Source of the DNA: Verrucomicrobiaceae bacterium
GTDB taxonomy: Bacteria > Verrucomicrobiota > Verrucomicrobiia > Verrucomicrobiales > Verrucomicrobiaceae
Direction: 5' to 3'
Length of the DNA stretch: 64,000 bases
Assembly: GCA_016795365.1 (NCBI GenBank)
Contig: JAEUHN010000031.1
Span: 144,311-208,310, forward strand
Position numbers and translations under genes: made by a program. Shown piece after piece: positions 35,335 to 44,034 of this stretch. Position 1 is the first letter of the stretch. Every line of letters begins with the position of its first letter. A model generated the notes under the pieces. That model had not been told where the DNA came from, did no database searches, and worked only from the letters and a program-made list of their open reading frames with translations.

Positions 35335-37065
35335 TTACTTCTTCGGCGCTCCTTCTTTATACTTCGCCATCAGTTCCTGAAACTTTTTGTTCAGTGCCTG
35401 ATACTCGGGGCTCTTGCGGTCATGCTTCGCACGCTCGGCGGCGATGGAGCGAATCTCCGCACCCATGGCACGACGCTCATTTGCAGCCTGCGCAGCGCTG
35501 GCGTCCACCTTGATCTCCACATCGTCCCAATCATCTGTGCGGAAGACGGAAGCGGGCAAACCATCGCTGTTCACGAGGTTCGCGCCTTCCGGATTCGCGG
35601 CCCAGGCATAGCGAACGGCCACCGGTTGCTTCACCTCAGCGCTGCTCACGAGCACGACGTCTTTGCCGTCGATCTTCGCATCCGCCCACTTCCACTTTTT
35701 GTCAGCTCCAGCGATCTCGAAACGCTTCAAAGCACCGCCATCGCGTGATGTGAGACCTTCACCAGCTTGATCAAAGGTCACGCGGATCGCGCCATCCTTT
35801 GCCTCGCTCGTCTTGAAGAGAGGACCGCTGTAGATCAGCTCCTTGCCATAGTCCTTCGCCAGCGCCCAGCGTGCGAGACGCTCGCCGGGATCTTTTTTGT
35901 TCTTCGGATGGATGTCATTCGCCTCGCCGACATCGTTCGTGATCGCCATGCCAGTCTTCGGCGTCGTCGCAAGCACTCGGCGCATGCGATCCTGGCAAAG
36001 TGCCCAAGAGTCTGGCGTGCCCGGCTCCGTCGAGGGCGCGTGGTAGCTGGCGAGCTGCACATAGTAAAACGAGAACTCATCGCCCCAGCGCTTGCGCCAG
36101 TCGTTGATCATGAGCGGCAGTGTTTGGTCATAAGGCACCGCGCCGGGCTTCGCATTGCCCTCGCCCTGATACCAGATCGCGCCGCGCATCGTGTAACCGA
36201 CGAACGGATGAATCATCGCCGCGTAAAGCACGCCCGGCCGGCCCTCGGTGAGCAGCGGACGCTTCGGCGCATCCGGCTTCTTCGGCAGTCTCTTGCGATC
36301 CACGTCCGCCTTGCCCTTCGCCGCGGCCATCGTGGCCTTCCACTGTTCCAGCTTCGTCGCGTAAGCCGCGTCCGCCTTCGCCTGATCAAAGCTCGACTCG
36401 TCCTTCAGCATCGCATCCACGAGCGCTTTCGTGCCCGGCAGCGTGTTCAGCGCTTCGCGACTCGTAAATGTCTCCACCGGCTTGCCACCCCAGGCCGATT
36501 TGATCACGCCGACGGGCACCCCCAGCTCAAGATGCAGCTTCCGCGCAAAGAAGAACGCCACCGCCGAATAATCCGCCACCGTCTCTGGCGTCGCCGCCTT
36601 CCATGAGCCGTCGATGTCATCCTGATTCTCCTCCGCCGTCACCAGCGGCGCGTTGAACATGCGCAGCGCCGGATGATTCGACTCCGCGATGAGTCCCGCA
36701 TACTCCGGCGAGCGGTTCATCGTGTAATACATGTTCGACTGCCCCGACGCGAACCACACCTCGCCCACCAGCACGTCCTGGATCTCGATCTTGTCCGTGC
36801 CAGCCGAGATCGTGAGCACCGCGCCCTTCGCATCCGCCGCGCCCGTCTCAATCTCCGCCCGCCACTTGCCATCCGCCGCTGCCTTGGTCGTTGCCGACTT
36901 CCCTTTGAAGGAAACGTTCACTTCACTGCCCGCATCCGCCTTGCCCCAGATCGCCGCCGCACGCTCACGCTGCAGAACCATGTGATCCGAGAAGAAATGC
37001 GGCACCTTCAGCTCCGCGAAGAGCAGCGACGGAGTGAGGAGAAGAAGTGCGACGATGTGTTTCAT
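35335..37065 (-). CDS. Sialate O-acetylesterase-type secreted SGNH esterase
   Basis: A 576-residue protein with a signal peptide and an N-terminal beta domain (LKVPHFFSDHMVLQRE, VNVSFKGKSATTKAAADGKW). The SGNH domain has the nucleophile in ASGQSNMYYTM (Ser110), GGKPVETFTSREAL and IWYQGEGN, and a C-terminal NDVGEANDIHPKNK with the Asp/His pair. The family removes acetyl groups from sialic acid, and in polysaccharide-degrading bacteria from acetylated xylans and other glycans. A C-terminal charged helix (ERRAMGAEIRSIAAERAKHD) follows. It fits a deacetylation step in the surrounding degradative cluster. Confidence 0.92.
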   Translation of the reverse strand: MKHIVALLLLTPSLLFAELKVPHFFSDHMVLQRERAAAIWGKADAGSEVNVSFKGKSATTKAAADGKWRAEIETGAADAKGAVLTISAGTDKIEIQDVLVGEVWFASGQSNMYYTMNRSPEYAGLIAESNHPALRMFNAPLVTAEENQDDIDGSWKAATPETVADYSAVAFFFARKLHLELGVPVGVIKSAWGGKPVETFTSREALNTLPGTKALVDAMLKDESSFDQAKADAAYATKLEQWKATMAAAKGKADVDRKRLPKKPDAPKRPLLTEGRPGVLYAAMIHPFVGYTMRGAIWYQGEGNAKPGAVPYDQTLPLMINDWRKRWGDEFSFYYVQLASYHAPSTEPGTPDSWALCQDRMRRVLATTPKTGMAITNDVGEANDIHPKNKKDPGERLARWALAKDYGKELIYSGPLFKTSEAKDGAIRVTFDQAGEGLTSRDGGALKRFEIAGADKKWKWADAKIDGKDVVLVSSAEVKQPVAVRYAWAANPEGANLVNSDGLPASVFRTDDWDDVEIKVDASAAQAANERRAMGAEIRSIAAERAKHDRKSPEYQALNKKFQELMAKYKEGAPKK

Positions 37066-37194
37066 GGGAAATCAAGAGCAAGGATGGAATCCCTTAACGC
37101 CGGGACGCGATCGACCTCTCAGTTCGTCTTGGAGAGATGGTTGTTTCAGGGGCGAAGCGGGCCGCTCACGTCGGAACGGTGGAAGCTCAACTGC

Positions 37195-38733
37195 CTATTG
37201 TTTATTCGCCTTCGGCATTGCTGGTGCCTTCGGGTAGCGCACCACCTTGATGTCGTTCTTTTGCGGCCCTCCCGGTGTGCTTCGGCCTGCGCGGATGAGT
37301 TTTTCAAAGGCGGCTTGCATGGCTTTGACACGGTCGGGATGCAGCGGGGCTACGTTCATCGACTCGGCGATATCTTCATCGAGGTTGTAGAGTTCCGGTT
37401 CGGCATGGGCGATGTATTTCCACGGACCGTCGCGGAAGCTGGGCGTGCCGCCGCAAGCAGTGTTCACGGCGTTCGTGCGGATGGGGCGGTCTTCGCCTTT
37501 GAGGAGTGGCATCAGGCTGAAGCTGTCTTCGCCCGCGGTGTCAGGAAGCTTTGCATCGAGGATTTCGGCCAGGGTGGCGATGGTGTCGGCTTGGAGCACG
37601 AGTTGTTTGCACACGCTGCCCGGCTTGACCACGCCGGGCCATTTGACAACGAAGGGCACGCGGTGGCCCCCTTCATAGACGGAGGTCTTGTAGTCACGCA
37701 GCGGCCCACTGGGATAGTGGCCTTGCTTTTCAAGATCCTTTACGCCGATGTAGGCGGCGCAGCCGTTGTCGCTGGTGAACAACACAAAGGTGTTGTCCTC
37801 GACACCGGATGACTTCAAGGCAGCGAGCACTCTGCCAAGAGCAGCGTCCGTCTCCATCACGAGATCAGCGTAATCGCTGTTGAGGCCGCTCTTGTTCTTC
37901 CACTCAGCGTTCACTGCCAGCGGCGTGTGGGGCGAGGTGAATGGGGCGTAAATCAAGAAGGGCTTGTTAGCTTTCGCCTGCGTCTCAATGAACTTCTCTG
38001 CTCGACTCGCCAAGGCGGGTAAGATGCCCTCTAACTGCCAATCCGGCAACGCGGGGCCTTGCAGGCTCGCCTGATTCTTCACGAGCTTCGATGCGGGCAA
38101 CAACTCGCTCGGGATGCCGACGGTGCGATCGCCGTCGATGAAGCAATACGGCGGCCAGTTCGGCACGTCGGTGCCGAAATACTCGTCAAAGCCGCGCTCC
38201 GTGGGCCCGCCGGGGATTCGCTGCGAAAACACGGCCTTCCATGTCTCGCGATGCGCATCGGTGATCGTCGTCGAAACCTGTCCACCGCCACCTGCTTTGC
38301 CTCCGAAGCCACCGAAGTGCGCTTTTTGCTGCGGCGTGATCGGCCAGTCGCGTCCGAGATGCCATTTGCCGACGCAGGCTGTCGCGTAGCCATGTTCCTT
38401 CGCGAGTGAGGCGATGGTGACGCGATCTTTCGCAATCAAAGGCTTCCCCCATGAGCCGACGATGCCGGATTGCAGCGTCGTGCGCCAATGATAGCGCCCG
38501 GTGAGCAGCGTGTAGCGCGAGGGAGAGCAACAACCCGAACTCGAATGCCCATCCGTGAAGCGCATGCCCTCGGCAGCGAGCCGGTTCATGTTCGGCGTCG
38601 GAATTTTGCCGCGCTCCGGGTTGTTCGCCTGCATGTCGCCATAGCCAAGGTCATCCGCGAGAATGATGACGAAATTTGGCTTCGCCGCGAGGAGCGATGA
38701 CGAGATGAGGAAGAAAAGCAGCAGTGGTTTCAT
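37195..38733 (-). CDS. Secreted type I sulfatase
   Basis: A 512-residue exported arylsulfatase-type enzyme. The N-terminal metal motif is FVIILADDLGYGD. The formylglycine site is CSPSR (Cys69-Arg73), matching CxPxR, followed by TLLTGR. LYNLDEDIAESMNVA near the end is the usual sulfatase C-terminal block. It hydrolyses sulfate esters, probably on a sulfated polysaccharide. An FGE-type maturase is not in the window; the kinase at 10.0 kb has an FGE fold but lacks the evident active site. Confidence 0.95.
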   Translation of the reverse strand: MKPLLLFFLISSSLLAAKPNFVIILADDLGYGDMQANNPERGKIPTPNMNRLAAEGMRFTDGHSSSGCCSPSRYTLLTGRYHWRTTLQSGIVGSWGKPLIAKDRVTIASLAKEHGYATACVGKWHLGRDWPITPQQKAHFGGFGGKAGGGGQVSTTITDAHRETWKAVFSQRIPGGPTERGFDEYFGTDVPNWPPYCFIDGDRTVGIPSELLPASKLVKNQASLQGPALPDWQLEGILPALASRAEKFIETQAKANKPFLIYAPFTSPHTPLAVNAEWKNKSGLNSDYADLVMETDAALGRVLAALKSSGVEDNTFVLFTSDNGCAAYIGVKDLEKQGHYPSGPLRDYKTSVYEGGHRVPFVVKWPGVVKPGSVCKQLVLQADTIATLAEILDAKLPDTAGEDSFSLMPLLKGEDRPIRTNAVNTACGGTPSFRDGPWKYIAHAEPELYNLDEDIAESMNVAPLHPDRVKAMQAAFEKLIRAGRSTPGGPQKNDIKVVRYPKAPAMPKANKQ

Positions 38734-38775
38734 GCGACATCTGAAACGCCAACGGCTGGCACCAACTCACAAACT

Positions 38776-41751
38776 TCATTCCAGCACTCCATGCGTGATC
38801 AGCCATGCTTGCCACTGCGCAAGCACGCCCGTGGTAGGCTGTGTGTAGAACGACAGGCTGTAGATGTTGTGCGATGCGCTGCCGGAGATCCCGAGGGAGG
38901 TGGTGTCGTAGGTGATGCGCGTGTTGATGATGCTGAGCGTGTTGAGCAGGTTGTTCAGTCGCAACGAGGTGATGGGCGGCACCACGGTGTCTCCGGGGGT
39001 GCCGACGACATGAAACACGAGGGTGGGTGCGGTGATGCCAGCGGATTCGTTGAGGGTGGGATAGCTGCCTTCGGGCTGGCCTGTGGTGTCCAGCAGCCCC
39101 AAGTTCTCCAGGATGCCGCCTTCAGTGAAGCCGGCGGCTTTTAGCTCCACCCCAAGCTCCGAGGCCGTGCCGATGGTAGTGAAGGCTCCGCGACTATGGC
39201 CCCACATGGCGAGGCGGTTCAAATCGACATCGCTGCGCGTGGAGAGCGCTGCCACGCAGGCACGCACTCGCGCGGTGTTCTCGGGCGAGTGGCCCCAGGT
39301 GGCAAGGTCTTCGGTCTGCCCTGCCTGATGAGTGAGATTGGCCCCGATACAAACGAGGCCCCAAGGGCTCATATCGGTGGCGCGTGTGCGTGAGAAGCCG
39401 GTGGCGGTGCCGCCAGTGCCGTGATTGATGATGAGCGCAGGCAGCTTCGTGCTCCCCGCAGGCCGCTGAAACATGCCGGTGACGCTGCGCTGTGCATCCG
39501 TGTAGGTGAAGGTGGTGCTGGTGAAGCTGACGGTAAAGGTGCCCCAGTTCCGCACGCGGTAAAAGCGCCGGTTTTGTGTCGTGGGTGAGGTTCCGGTGTG
39601 CGTGCCGTCATCCGTCCACGACATGGCGCTGCTGGTGGCGAGCGTGGAGCTGCCGAGCTTTGTCCAGTGCGCGAGATCATCACTGACTTCGATTTGATAC
39701 CACGCGCCAGGTGTCGTCGCCCAGCCGAGCGTGATAGTGCCATCGCTGTTGCGTGTCGAACTCGCCGTCCACATCGATTCATTGGGTAGAGCCTCAATGA
39801 CGAGCGTATAACTCTGTGTGGCGCTGCCGCCCGTCGCGTCCGTGACATGCACGATAAGGCTGTGACTGCCGGTTTGCGTGCTGGAGCCGCTGAGCACGCC
39901 GCTGCTGCTCAAGGTGAAGCCACTGGGCAAGTTGCCGCCACTGATCGACCACGCATACGGCGCGGTGCCGCCACTGGCGATGAGTGTGATGCTCATGCTG
40001 GAGCCGTGCGCCGCACTGAGACTGGTGCCGCCCTGGCTGCTGCCGAAAGTAAGAGCGAGCGGCGGCCCTGGCAGCGCGGCGAGGAAGTCATGCCAGCGCT
40101 GAAACTCGGCGGCGTAGTTGGCGAAGTCGATGTCGGCCTGGTAGTGCTCATAGTAGCGGCATTGGAAGTCATTGAAGCCGTAGTCCATGCCGTCCTCCGG
40201 GCTGCCGTTGAGGTTGTTGTCCACATGCGGCGCGCTGAACGGACGCGACCAGGAACCAAGCACCTGGTAGCAAACAGGTGTGCTGTTTTGCGAGTTGAAG
40301 AGCGGTGCAGTGAAGGTGTGCGTGGGAAGCCCGGTCCAGGGATCTGCATCGGCCGCACTGCGGCTGGCGGCGAGGTTCTCCATCCAGAAGCCGACTCGTG
40401 GACGCGCAACGCCATTGTGCTGAGTGAGGATCGCTTGTCGCAATACCTCCCACGGCGCAGGGCTAGGCGTGGCATCGGTGTAAGTCCAGAAGCCGATCAT
40501 CACAGGCACGTTCGGGAAATTGTCTGTGACATTGGCGAGGTGCGTCAAGACACCGCCTCCAAATAGCGTCCGCGTGTAGCCGGGCAGATTGCGAATCTTG
40601 ATCTCGTCCGGGTCGCGGATGCCGCTCTTGAGTCCGGGAATCCACATGTCCAACGCAGCAAGCCGTGGATGATCGCGCAGCGGCACGCCATCAACGAGAT
40701 GATTGCTCAGCGCCACGAGCAACTGGCGGTAGCGCTCCTGCGCGGACGCATCCCACGGCAGCGGGCGCGTCACGCTTGGCGTGCCAGCCGTGTAGGTCAC
40801 AACGCCGGGCACGGTGTTCAACCATGCGGGCAGCACGCCGCTGGCGAGCATGAGGGAGAGCTTCTGATTCGTGGGCAGCTTGGTGAAGATGTTATCGATG
40901 ATGGTGAAGTCATATACGCCCTCGGTCGGCTCCAAGGTGGCCCATTCTGTGCGCAGCACATAGCCATCGACAAAAGGTTTGTCGCGCACATTGCCATCTC
41001 GCATCGGAACGCCGCCGATGCTGGTCCCAGCAGTGCTGTCGAGCACATAAATGCTGCGTGGTTGCCTGAAGCTGTTGTTCGCCCCAGCCGCGTCGAAGAC
41101 GCTGAAGATGAACTCGCCCAGTGCGGAGGCACCGAGTGCATCGGTGACGCGCAGCTTGATCACCGCGCAGCCTTTTTGACCGCTCACCGGCGTGATCTGG
41201 AGCGTGCGTGCCGCGCCGTTGCCACCCAGCGTGATGTTCGCATTCGGCACGAGGCTGAGGTTTGAAGAAGAGGCGGTGACAACCAACAAACCCGCCGCCG
41301 TCTCTGCATCTCCGATCATGAAGCTGACCGCCGATGGAGTCTGCCCCGGACTCACGATTTGATAGCCCTGCAAGGCCGTGAGCGTGGGTTTCGTGTTCGC
41401 CGTGGTGACAGTGACATTGAAGGAACTGCTCGCCGTGAGTGCCTCGCCATCCGTGACGGTCAGCGTGACCGTCGCCATGCCGGTGAGGCCGCTCGCAGAC
41501 GTGATGTTGATCGTGCGCTGCGCATTCGTGCCGACGAGCGCGATGGTAGGCAGCAGCGTGGGATCACTCGCCACGGCTGTGACCGTGAGGGCGGTGAAAG
41601 TGGTCTCCGTGTCGCCGATCACAAAGTAGAGCGTGCCCGTGCCTGTTCCCTGCGCGATGTTTTGATCAGGCACATCCCCGATCAGCGGCGCGACAGCAAA
41701 GGCGTGGGTGGCAAAGATGAGTCCGAGGGCAGCGAGGATGAGCTTTATCAT
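38776..41751 (-). CDS. Secreted multidomain protein: cadherin-like repeats, TIM-barrel-like domain, Ig and alpha/beta hydrolase
   Basis: A 991-residue protein; the ATG at 41751 gives signal peptide MIKLILAALGLIFATHAFA. Two cadherin-like repeats (about 20-240; VTLTVTDGEALTASSSF) precede a TIM-barrel-like domain (about 250-590; LRTEWATLEPTEGVYDF, MLASGVLPAWL), reminiscent of beta-galactosidase-type hydrolases. A putative Ig domain (GGTAPYAWSISGGNLPSGF) and a YQIEVSDDLAHWTKL module follow. The C-terminus is an alpha/beta hydrolase with NHGTGG and nucleophile elbow MWGHSRGAF. Two hydrolase folds in one chain suggest a bifunctional glycosidase/esterase. Its promoter candidate resembles that of the FecR-linked sigma gene. 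Confidence 0.75.
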   Translation of the reverse strand: MIKLILAALGLIFATHAFAVAPLIGDVPDQNIAQGTGTGTLYFVIGDTETTFTALTVTAVASDPTLLPTIALVGTNAQRTINITSASGLTGMATVTLTVTDGEALTASSSFNVTVTTANTKPTLTALQGYQIVSPGQTPSAVSFMIGDAETAAGLLVVTASSSNLSLVPNANITLGGNGAARTLQITPVSGQKGCAVIKLRVTDALGASALGEFIFSVFDAAGANNSFRQPRSIYVLDSTAGTSIGGVPMRDGNVRDKPFVDGYVLRTEWATLEPTEGVYDFTIIDNIFTKLPTNQKLSLMLASGVLPAWLNTVPGVVTYTAGTPSVTRPLPWDASAQERYRQLLVALSNHLVDGVPLRDHPRLAALDMWIPGLKSGIRDPDEIKIRNLPGYTRTLFGGGVLTHLANVTDNFPNVPVMIGFWTYTDATPSPAPWEVLRQAILTQHNGVARPRVGFWMENLAASRSAADADPWTGLPTHTFTAPLFNSQNSTPVCYQVLGSWSRPFSAPHVDNNLNGSPEDGMDYGFNDFQCRYYEHYQADIDFANYAAEFQRWHDFLAALPGPPLALTFGSSQGGTSLSAAHGSSMSITLIASGGTAPYAWSISGGNLPSGFTLSSSGVLSGSSTQTGSHSLIVHVTDATGGSATQSYTLVIEALPNESMWTASSTRNSDGTITLGWATTPGAWYQIEVSDDLAHWTKLGSSTLATSSAMSWTDDGTHTGTSPTTQNRRFYRVRNWGTFTVSFTSTTFTYTDAQRSVTGMFQRPAGSTKLPALIINHGTGGTATGFSRTRATDMSPWGLVCIGANLTHQAGQTEDLATWGHSPENTARVRACVAALSTRSDVDLNRLAMWGHSRGAFTTIGTASELGVELKAAGFTEGGILENLGLLDTTGQPEGSYPTLNESAGITAPTLVFHVVGTPGDTVVPPITSLRLNNLLNTLSIINTRITYDTTSLGISGSASHNIYSLSFYTQPTTGVLAQWQAWLITHGVLE

Positions 41752-41773
41752 GCGAGGTGAGATTCGCCTCATC

Positions 41774-41800
41774 TCTCCACGGCAGCCGTCAGACGTTACA
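41774..41800 (-). promoter_or_regulatory. Candidate ECF promoter, TGTAAC-N13-CGTGGAGA
   Basis: TGTAAC (41800-41795) and CGTGGAGA (41781-41774) with a 13-nt spacer, 22 nt before the ATG at 41751. Hexamer, octamer and spacing are identical to the site before the sigma gene at 46.9 kb. Confidence 0.5.
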
Positions 41801-41846
41801 TCAAATGGTCCGATGGTCGCCCCCTGGCTTTGAGAGCCCTTCGATG

Positions 41847-42284
41847 TCACTGCTCGTCCCAGAGGATCGCTTCAAAGGACGAGCGCTGTGCCTGAGCGGG
41901 GATGCCATCGGGGTAGGCCCTGCGCAGCATGAAGACCAGCTCACGCTCACCTGGGTGCCCTGCGCTGCCGATCTTGGGAGCGAACTCGTTCCATTCGGTG
42001 ATGCGCTCTGAGGTGACGCCTGGCAAAGCGGTGAACCATTGCTCTAACTCGCGGTCGTTTGCCGCACTGAGGATGGCGCTCAGCGCCTGTTCTTTCTCCA
42101 GACCGAAGTGTTCGATAAAGCGCCCATCCACAGCGCGCGGATGGCAAAAGGCCAGCAAGTAGTCACCCTCAAGCCGACCTTCATGGTGACGGCGGACCTT
42201 GGCGATGAAGCGCGGCAGCCAGACGCAGCCTGCGAGTTGGTCAGTGGGTTTGGGCAAAGGTTGATCGGCCATGGCTGATGCCAT
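41847..42284 (-). CDS. DUF5069 domain protein
   Basis: A 145-residue soluble protein. WLPRFIAKVRRHHEGRLEGDY and RITEWNEFAPKIG (about 90-105) are typical of DUF5069, a family of unknown function frequent in verrucomicrobia and planctomycetes. Start is ATG 42284 or ATG 42272. It is divergent from the hxlR operon across an intergenic region with an inverted repeat. A second, distant DUF5069 member lies on the other side of that operon (43508-43969). Confidence 0.75.
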   Translation of the reverse strand: MASAMADQPLPKPTDQLAGCVWLPRFIAKVRRHHEGRLEGDYLLAFCHPRAVDGRFIEHFGLEKEQALSAILSAANDRELEQWFTALPGVTSERITEWNEFAPKIGSAGHPGERELVFMLRRAYPDGIPAQAQRSSFEAILWDEQ

Positions 42285-42301
42285 CTGCCGAACGGCTTAC
42301 G

Positions 42302-42323
42302 TTTGCAAGGAGTCTCTTGCAAA
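42302..42323. promoter_or_regulatory. Inverted repeat, possible HxlR operator
   Basis: TTTGCAAG-N6-CTTGCAAA, perfect 8-bp arms, between the divergent DUF5069 and hxlR genes and 31 bp before the preferred hxlR start. HxlR proteins bind such dyads as dimers and often autoregulate, so this is the natural operator candidate. Confidence 0.5.
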
Positions 42324-42353
42324 AAGCAAGTGACTGGGCGAAGCTGTCACCGC

Positions 42354-42731
42354 GTGGCAAAAAAAGCATCCTCAAAACGGTCCAAATCCAAGGGCGAACG
42401 TCGCTCGCCATGTCCAGTCGCAGCAGCGCTGGATGTGCTGGGTGATCGCTGGACTCTGCTGGTGCTGCGAGATCTGTTTTGGGGCAAGAGTCGCTACGGC
42501 GACTTCTTGTCCTCCCCGGAGGCGATTCCCACGAACATCCTTGCTGACCGGCTGGTGCGTCTTGAAGAGTGCGGGCTGCTGTCATCGTCACCCTACCAGA
42601 ACAATCCGCCCCGGCTCGAATACAAAATCACCCCCAAAGGCCGAGAACTGCTGCCCACTTTGCTTGCCCTGGCGAAGTGGGGTGAAAAGCATTTCCCAGG
42701 CACCAAAGCCATGCATCAAGCCCCCCAATGA
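42354..42731 (+). CDS. HxlR-family transcriptional regulator
   Basis: A 125-residue winged-helix protein starting at GTG 42354 (MAKKASSKRSKSKG); an upstream TTG at 42303 is less likely because it lies inside the inverted repeat. SPCPVAAALDVLGDRWTLLVLRDL is the diagnostic HxlR N-terminal helix with the conserved Cys that is redox or electrophile sensing in several members. FSSPEAIPTNILADRL-like residues form the recognition region. It heads a three-gene operon coupled by ATGA overlaps and probably regulates it. Confidence 0.93.
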   Translation: MAKKASSKRSKSKGERRSPCPVAAALDVLGDRWTLLVLRDLFWGKSRYGDFLSSPEAIPTNILADRLVRLEECGLLSSSPYQNNPPRLEYKITPKGRELLPTLLALAKWGEKHFPGTKAMHQAPQ

Positions 42732-43042
42732 CTCACTCTCCCAACCCATCCTCATCCATGACTCCTCACGTTCTCATCATTCATGAAGTGGCTGACTATC
42801 CTGCCTGGAAAACCATCTTTGACTCCGCCGCAGGCATTCGCAAGGAGGCTGGTGAACGATCCTACCAAGTCCTGAAATACGACACGGATGCGAACAAGAT
42901 CGTGCACTTCTCCGCCTGGACATCGCTGGCGGATGCGAGGGCCTTTTTTGAATCTCCTCGGTTGGTGAAGATACGGCAGGAAGCAGGCGTGCAGGCCCCT
43001 GAGTTCATCTATCTCGATCAAATAGAAGCCGGGACCCTATGA
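42728..43042 (+). CDS. Small dimeric alpha/beta-barrel (ABM-like) protein
   Basis: A 104-residue protein resembling antibiotic biosynthesis monooxygenase/ferredoxin-like dimeric barrels: VLIIHEVADYPAWKTIFDSAAGIRKEAG, then IVHFSAWTSLADARAFFESPRL. Such proteins oxidise or rearrange quinones and other small aromatics, or detoxify them. The ATG at 42728 overlaps the hxlR stop (ATGA), favouring it over the internal ATG at 42758. It sits between a regulator and a cupin gene, fitting a small stress or electrophile response unit. Confidence 0.72.
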   Translation: MTHSPNPSSSMTPHVLIIHEVADYPAWKTIFDSAAGIRKEAGERSYQVLKYDTDANKIVHFSAWTSLADARAFFESPRLVKIRQEAGVQAPEFIYLDQIEAGTL

Positions 43043-43500
43043 ACCCAACGCCGACCTATCATCTCATTACGCCCGACGATCTTCAGTGGCGTCCCTCGAA
43101 CCTGATGAAGATACCCAATGCGGATTTTCTCGAGCGCACCGGCAGTGAACACATGGGGGTTCGGCTCTGGCGCATGCCGCCGATGAGCGCCAACACACTG
43201 CACAAGCACATCCGAGCCGAGGAGTTCTACTTCGTGCTCGAAGGCACAGGACGAATGCGCGTGGGAAATGAAACGCTGACCGTGCCGAAGCATGGCGGTG
43301 TGCATGTGAGGCCGGAGCAGTTGCGTCAGGTTTTCAATGACACGCCCCAGGAGGTGCTATGGCTCATCATGGGAGCCCCAGAGGAGTTGGAGTTTGTCCA
43401 GGGCTCCCGGTCAGCCATCGACCTGTCGATGTTCTATCCCGTCGATCCAATGCAATTGCCACCTGAGCTGCATGGGCATGAGTGGCCACCGAAGACGTGA
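43039..43500 (+). CDS. Cupin domain protein
   Basis: A 153-residue single-domain cupin. HKHIRAEEFYFVLEGTGRMRVG contains the metal-binding HxH and Glu of cupin motif 1, and GGVHVRPEQLRQVFND corresponds to motif 2, although a clear final His is not obvious. The start overlaps the upstream stop by ATGA. It is likely a metal-dependent dioxygenase, isomerase or ligand-binding protein working on the same small molecule as the upstream barrel protein. The substrate is unknown. Confidence 0.85.
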   Translation: MNPTPTYHLITPDDLQWRPSNLMKIPNADFLERTGSEHMGVRLWRMPPMSANTLHKHIRAEEFYFVLEGTGRMRVGNETLTVPKHGGVHVRPEQLRQVFNDTPQEVLWLIMGAPEELEFVQGSRSAIDLSMFYPVDPMQLPPELHGHEWPPKT

Positions 43501-43507
43501 GGCTCGT

Positions 43508-43969
43508 TCAAATCTGATCCCATGCCCGATCCGCTACCGGGTCACGTCCTTCATCATACTCGATATGGTCGATGATGGTCTCCACGGTTTTTCCGATCAG
43601 ACCACTGTCAGCGATGCGTTGAGGCAAGACCGCAGAGCGCTCGTCTCGCCAGCCCAGTTTGGCGATGAAACGATTCCACATGTGACATTCTTCATCGCTG
43701 CGTTGGATGCCGGCTTGGTGTGCCCACTCGATGATCTCCTCATCAGTGCCACCTCTCAGAGTGTGTTCCTTGAGACTGGCATAGGCCACTCCCAGAAAGC
43801 GGCAGCAGCGCCCATCGAGGGTGTAAAACTGCGTGTCGCCAAGAAGCGGCACGTAATCACTTGGCAGTGCATTCTGCTCATGGAGTCTGATCTTGTCGAG
43901 CATACGACCGAAGTAGATCAGGCGGCCGACTTTGGCGTAACAACTTCGCAGTCCCGGGATGCGTGGCAT
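43508..43969 (-). CDS. DUF5069 domain protein (second, divergent member)
   Basis: A 153-residue protein beginning MPRIPGLRSCYAKVGRLIYFGRMLDKIRLH, a typical DUF5069 N-terminus, with CCRFLGVAY and GGTDEEIIEWAHQAG later. It differs strongly from the member at 41847-42284. Function is unknown. It converges on the cupin gene, with only 7 bp between the two stops. Confidence 0.8.
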   Translation of the reverse strand: MPRIPGLRSCYAKVGRLIYFGRMLDKIRLHEQNALPSDYVPLLGDTQFYTLDGRCCRFLGVAYASLKEHTLRGGTDEEIIEWAHQAGIQRSDEECHMWNRFIAKLGWRDERSAVLPQRIADSGLIGKTVETIIDHIEYDEGRDPVADRAWDQI

Positions 43970-44034
43970 GGTGCCTAGCTCTAACCGAAAAGTGAAGGTT
44001 CTGCCAGCTTCCTCTCTTCGTAGCTGTCGCGTCG

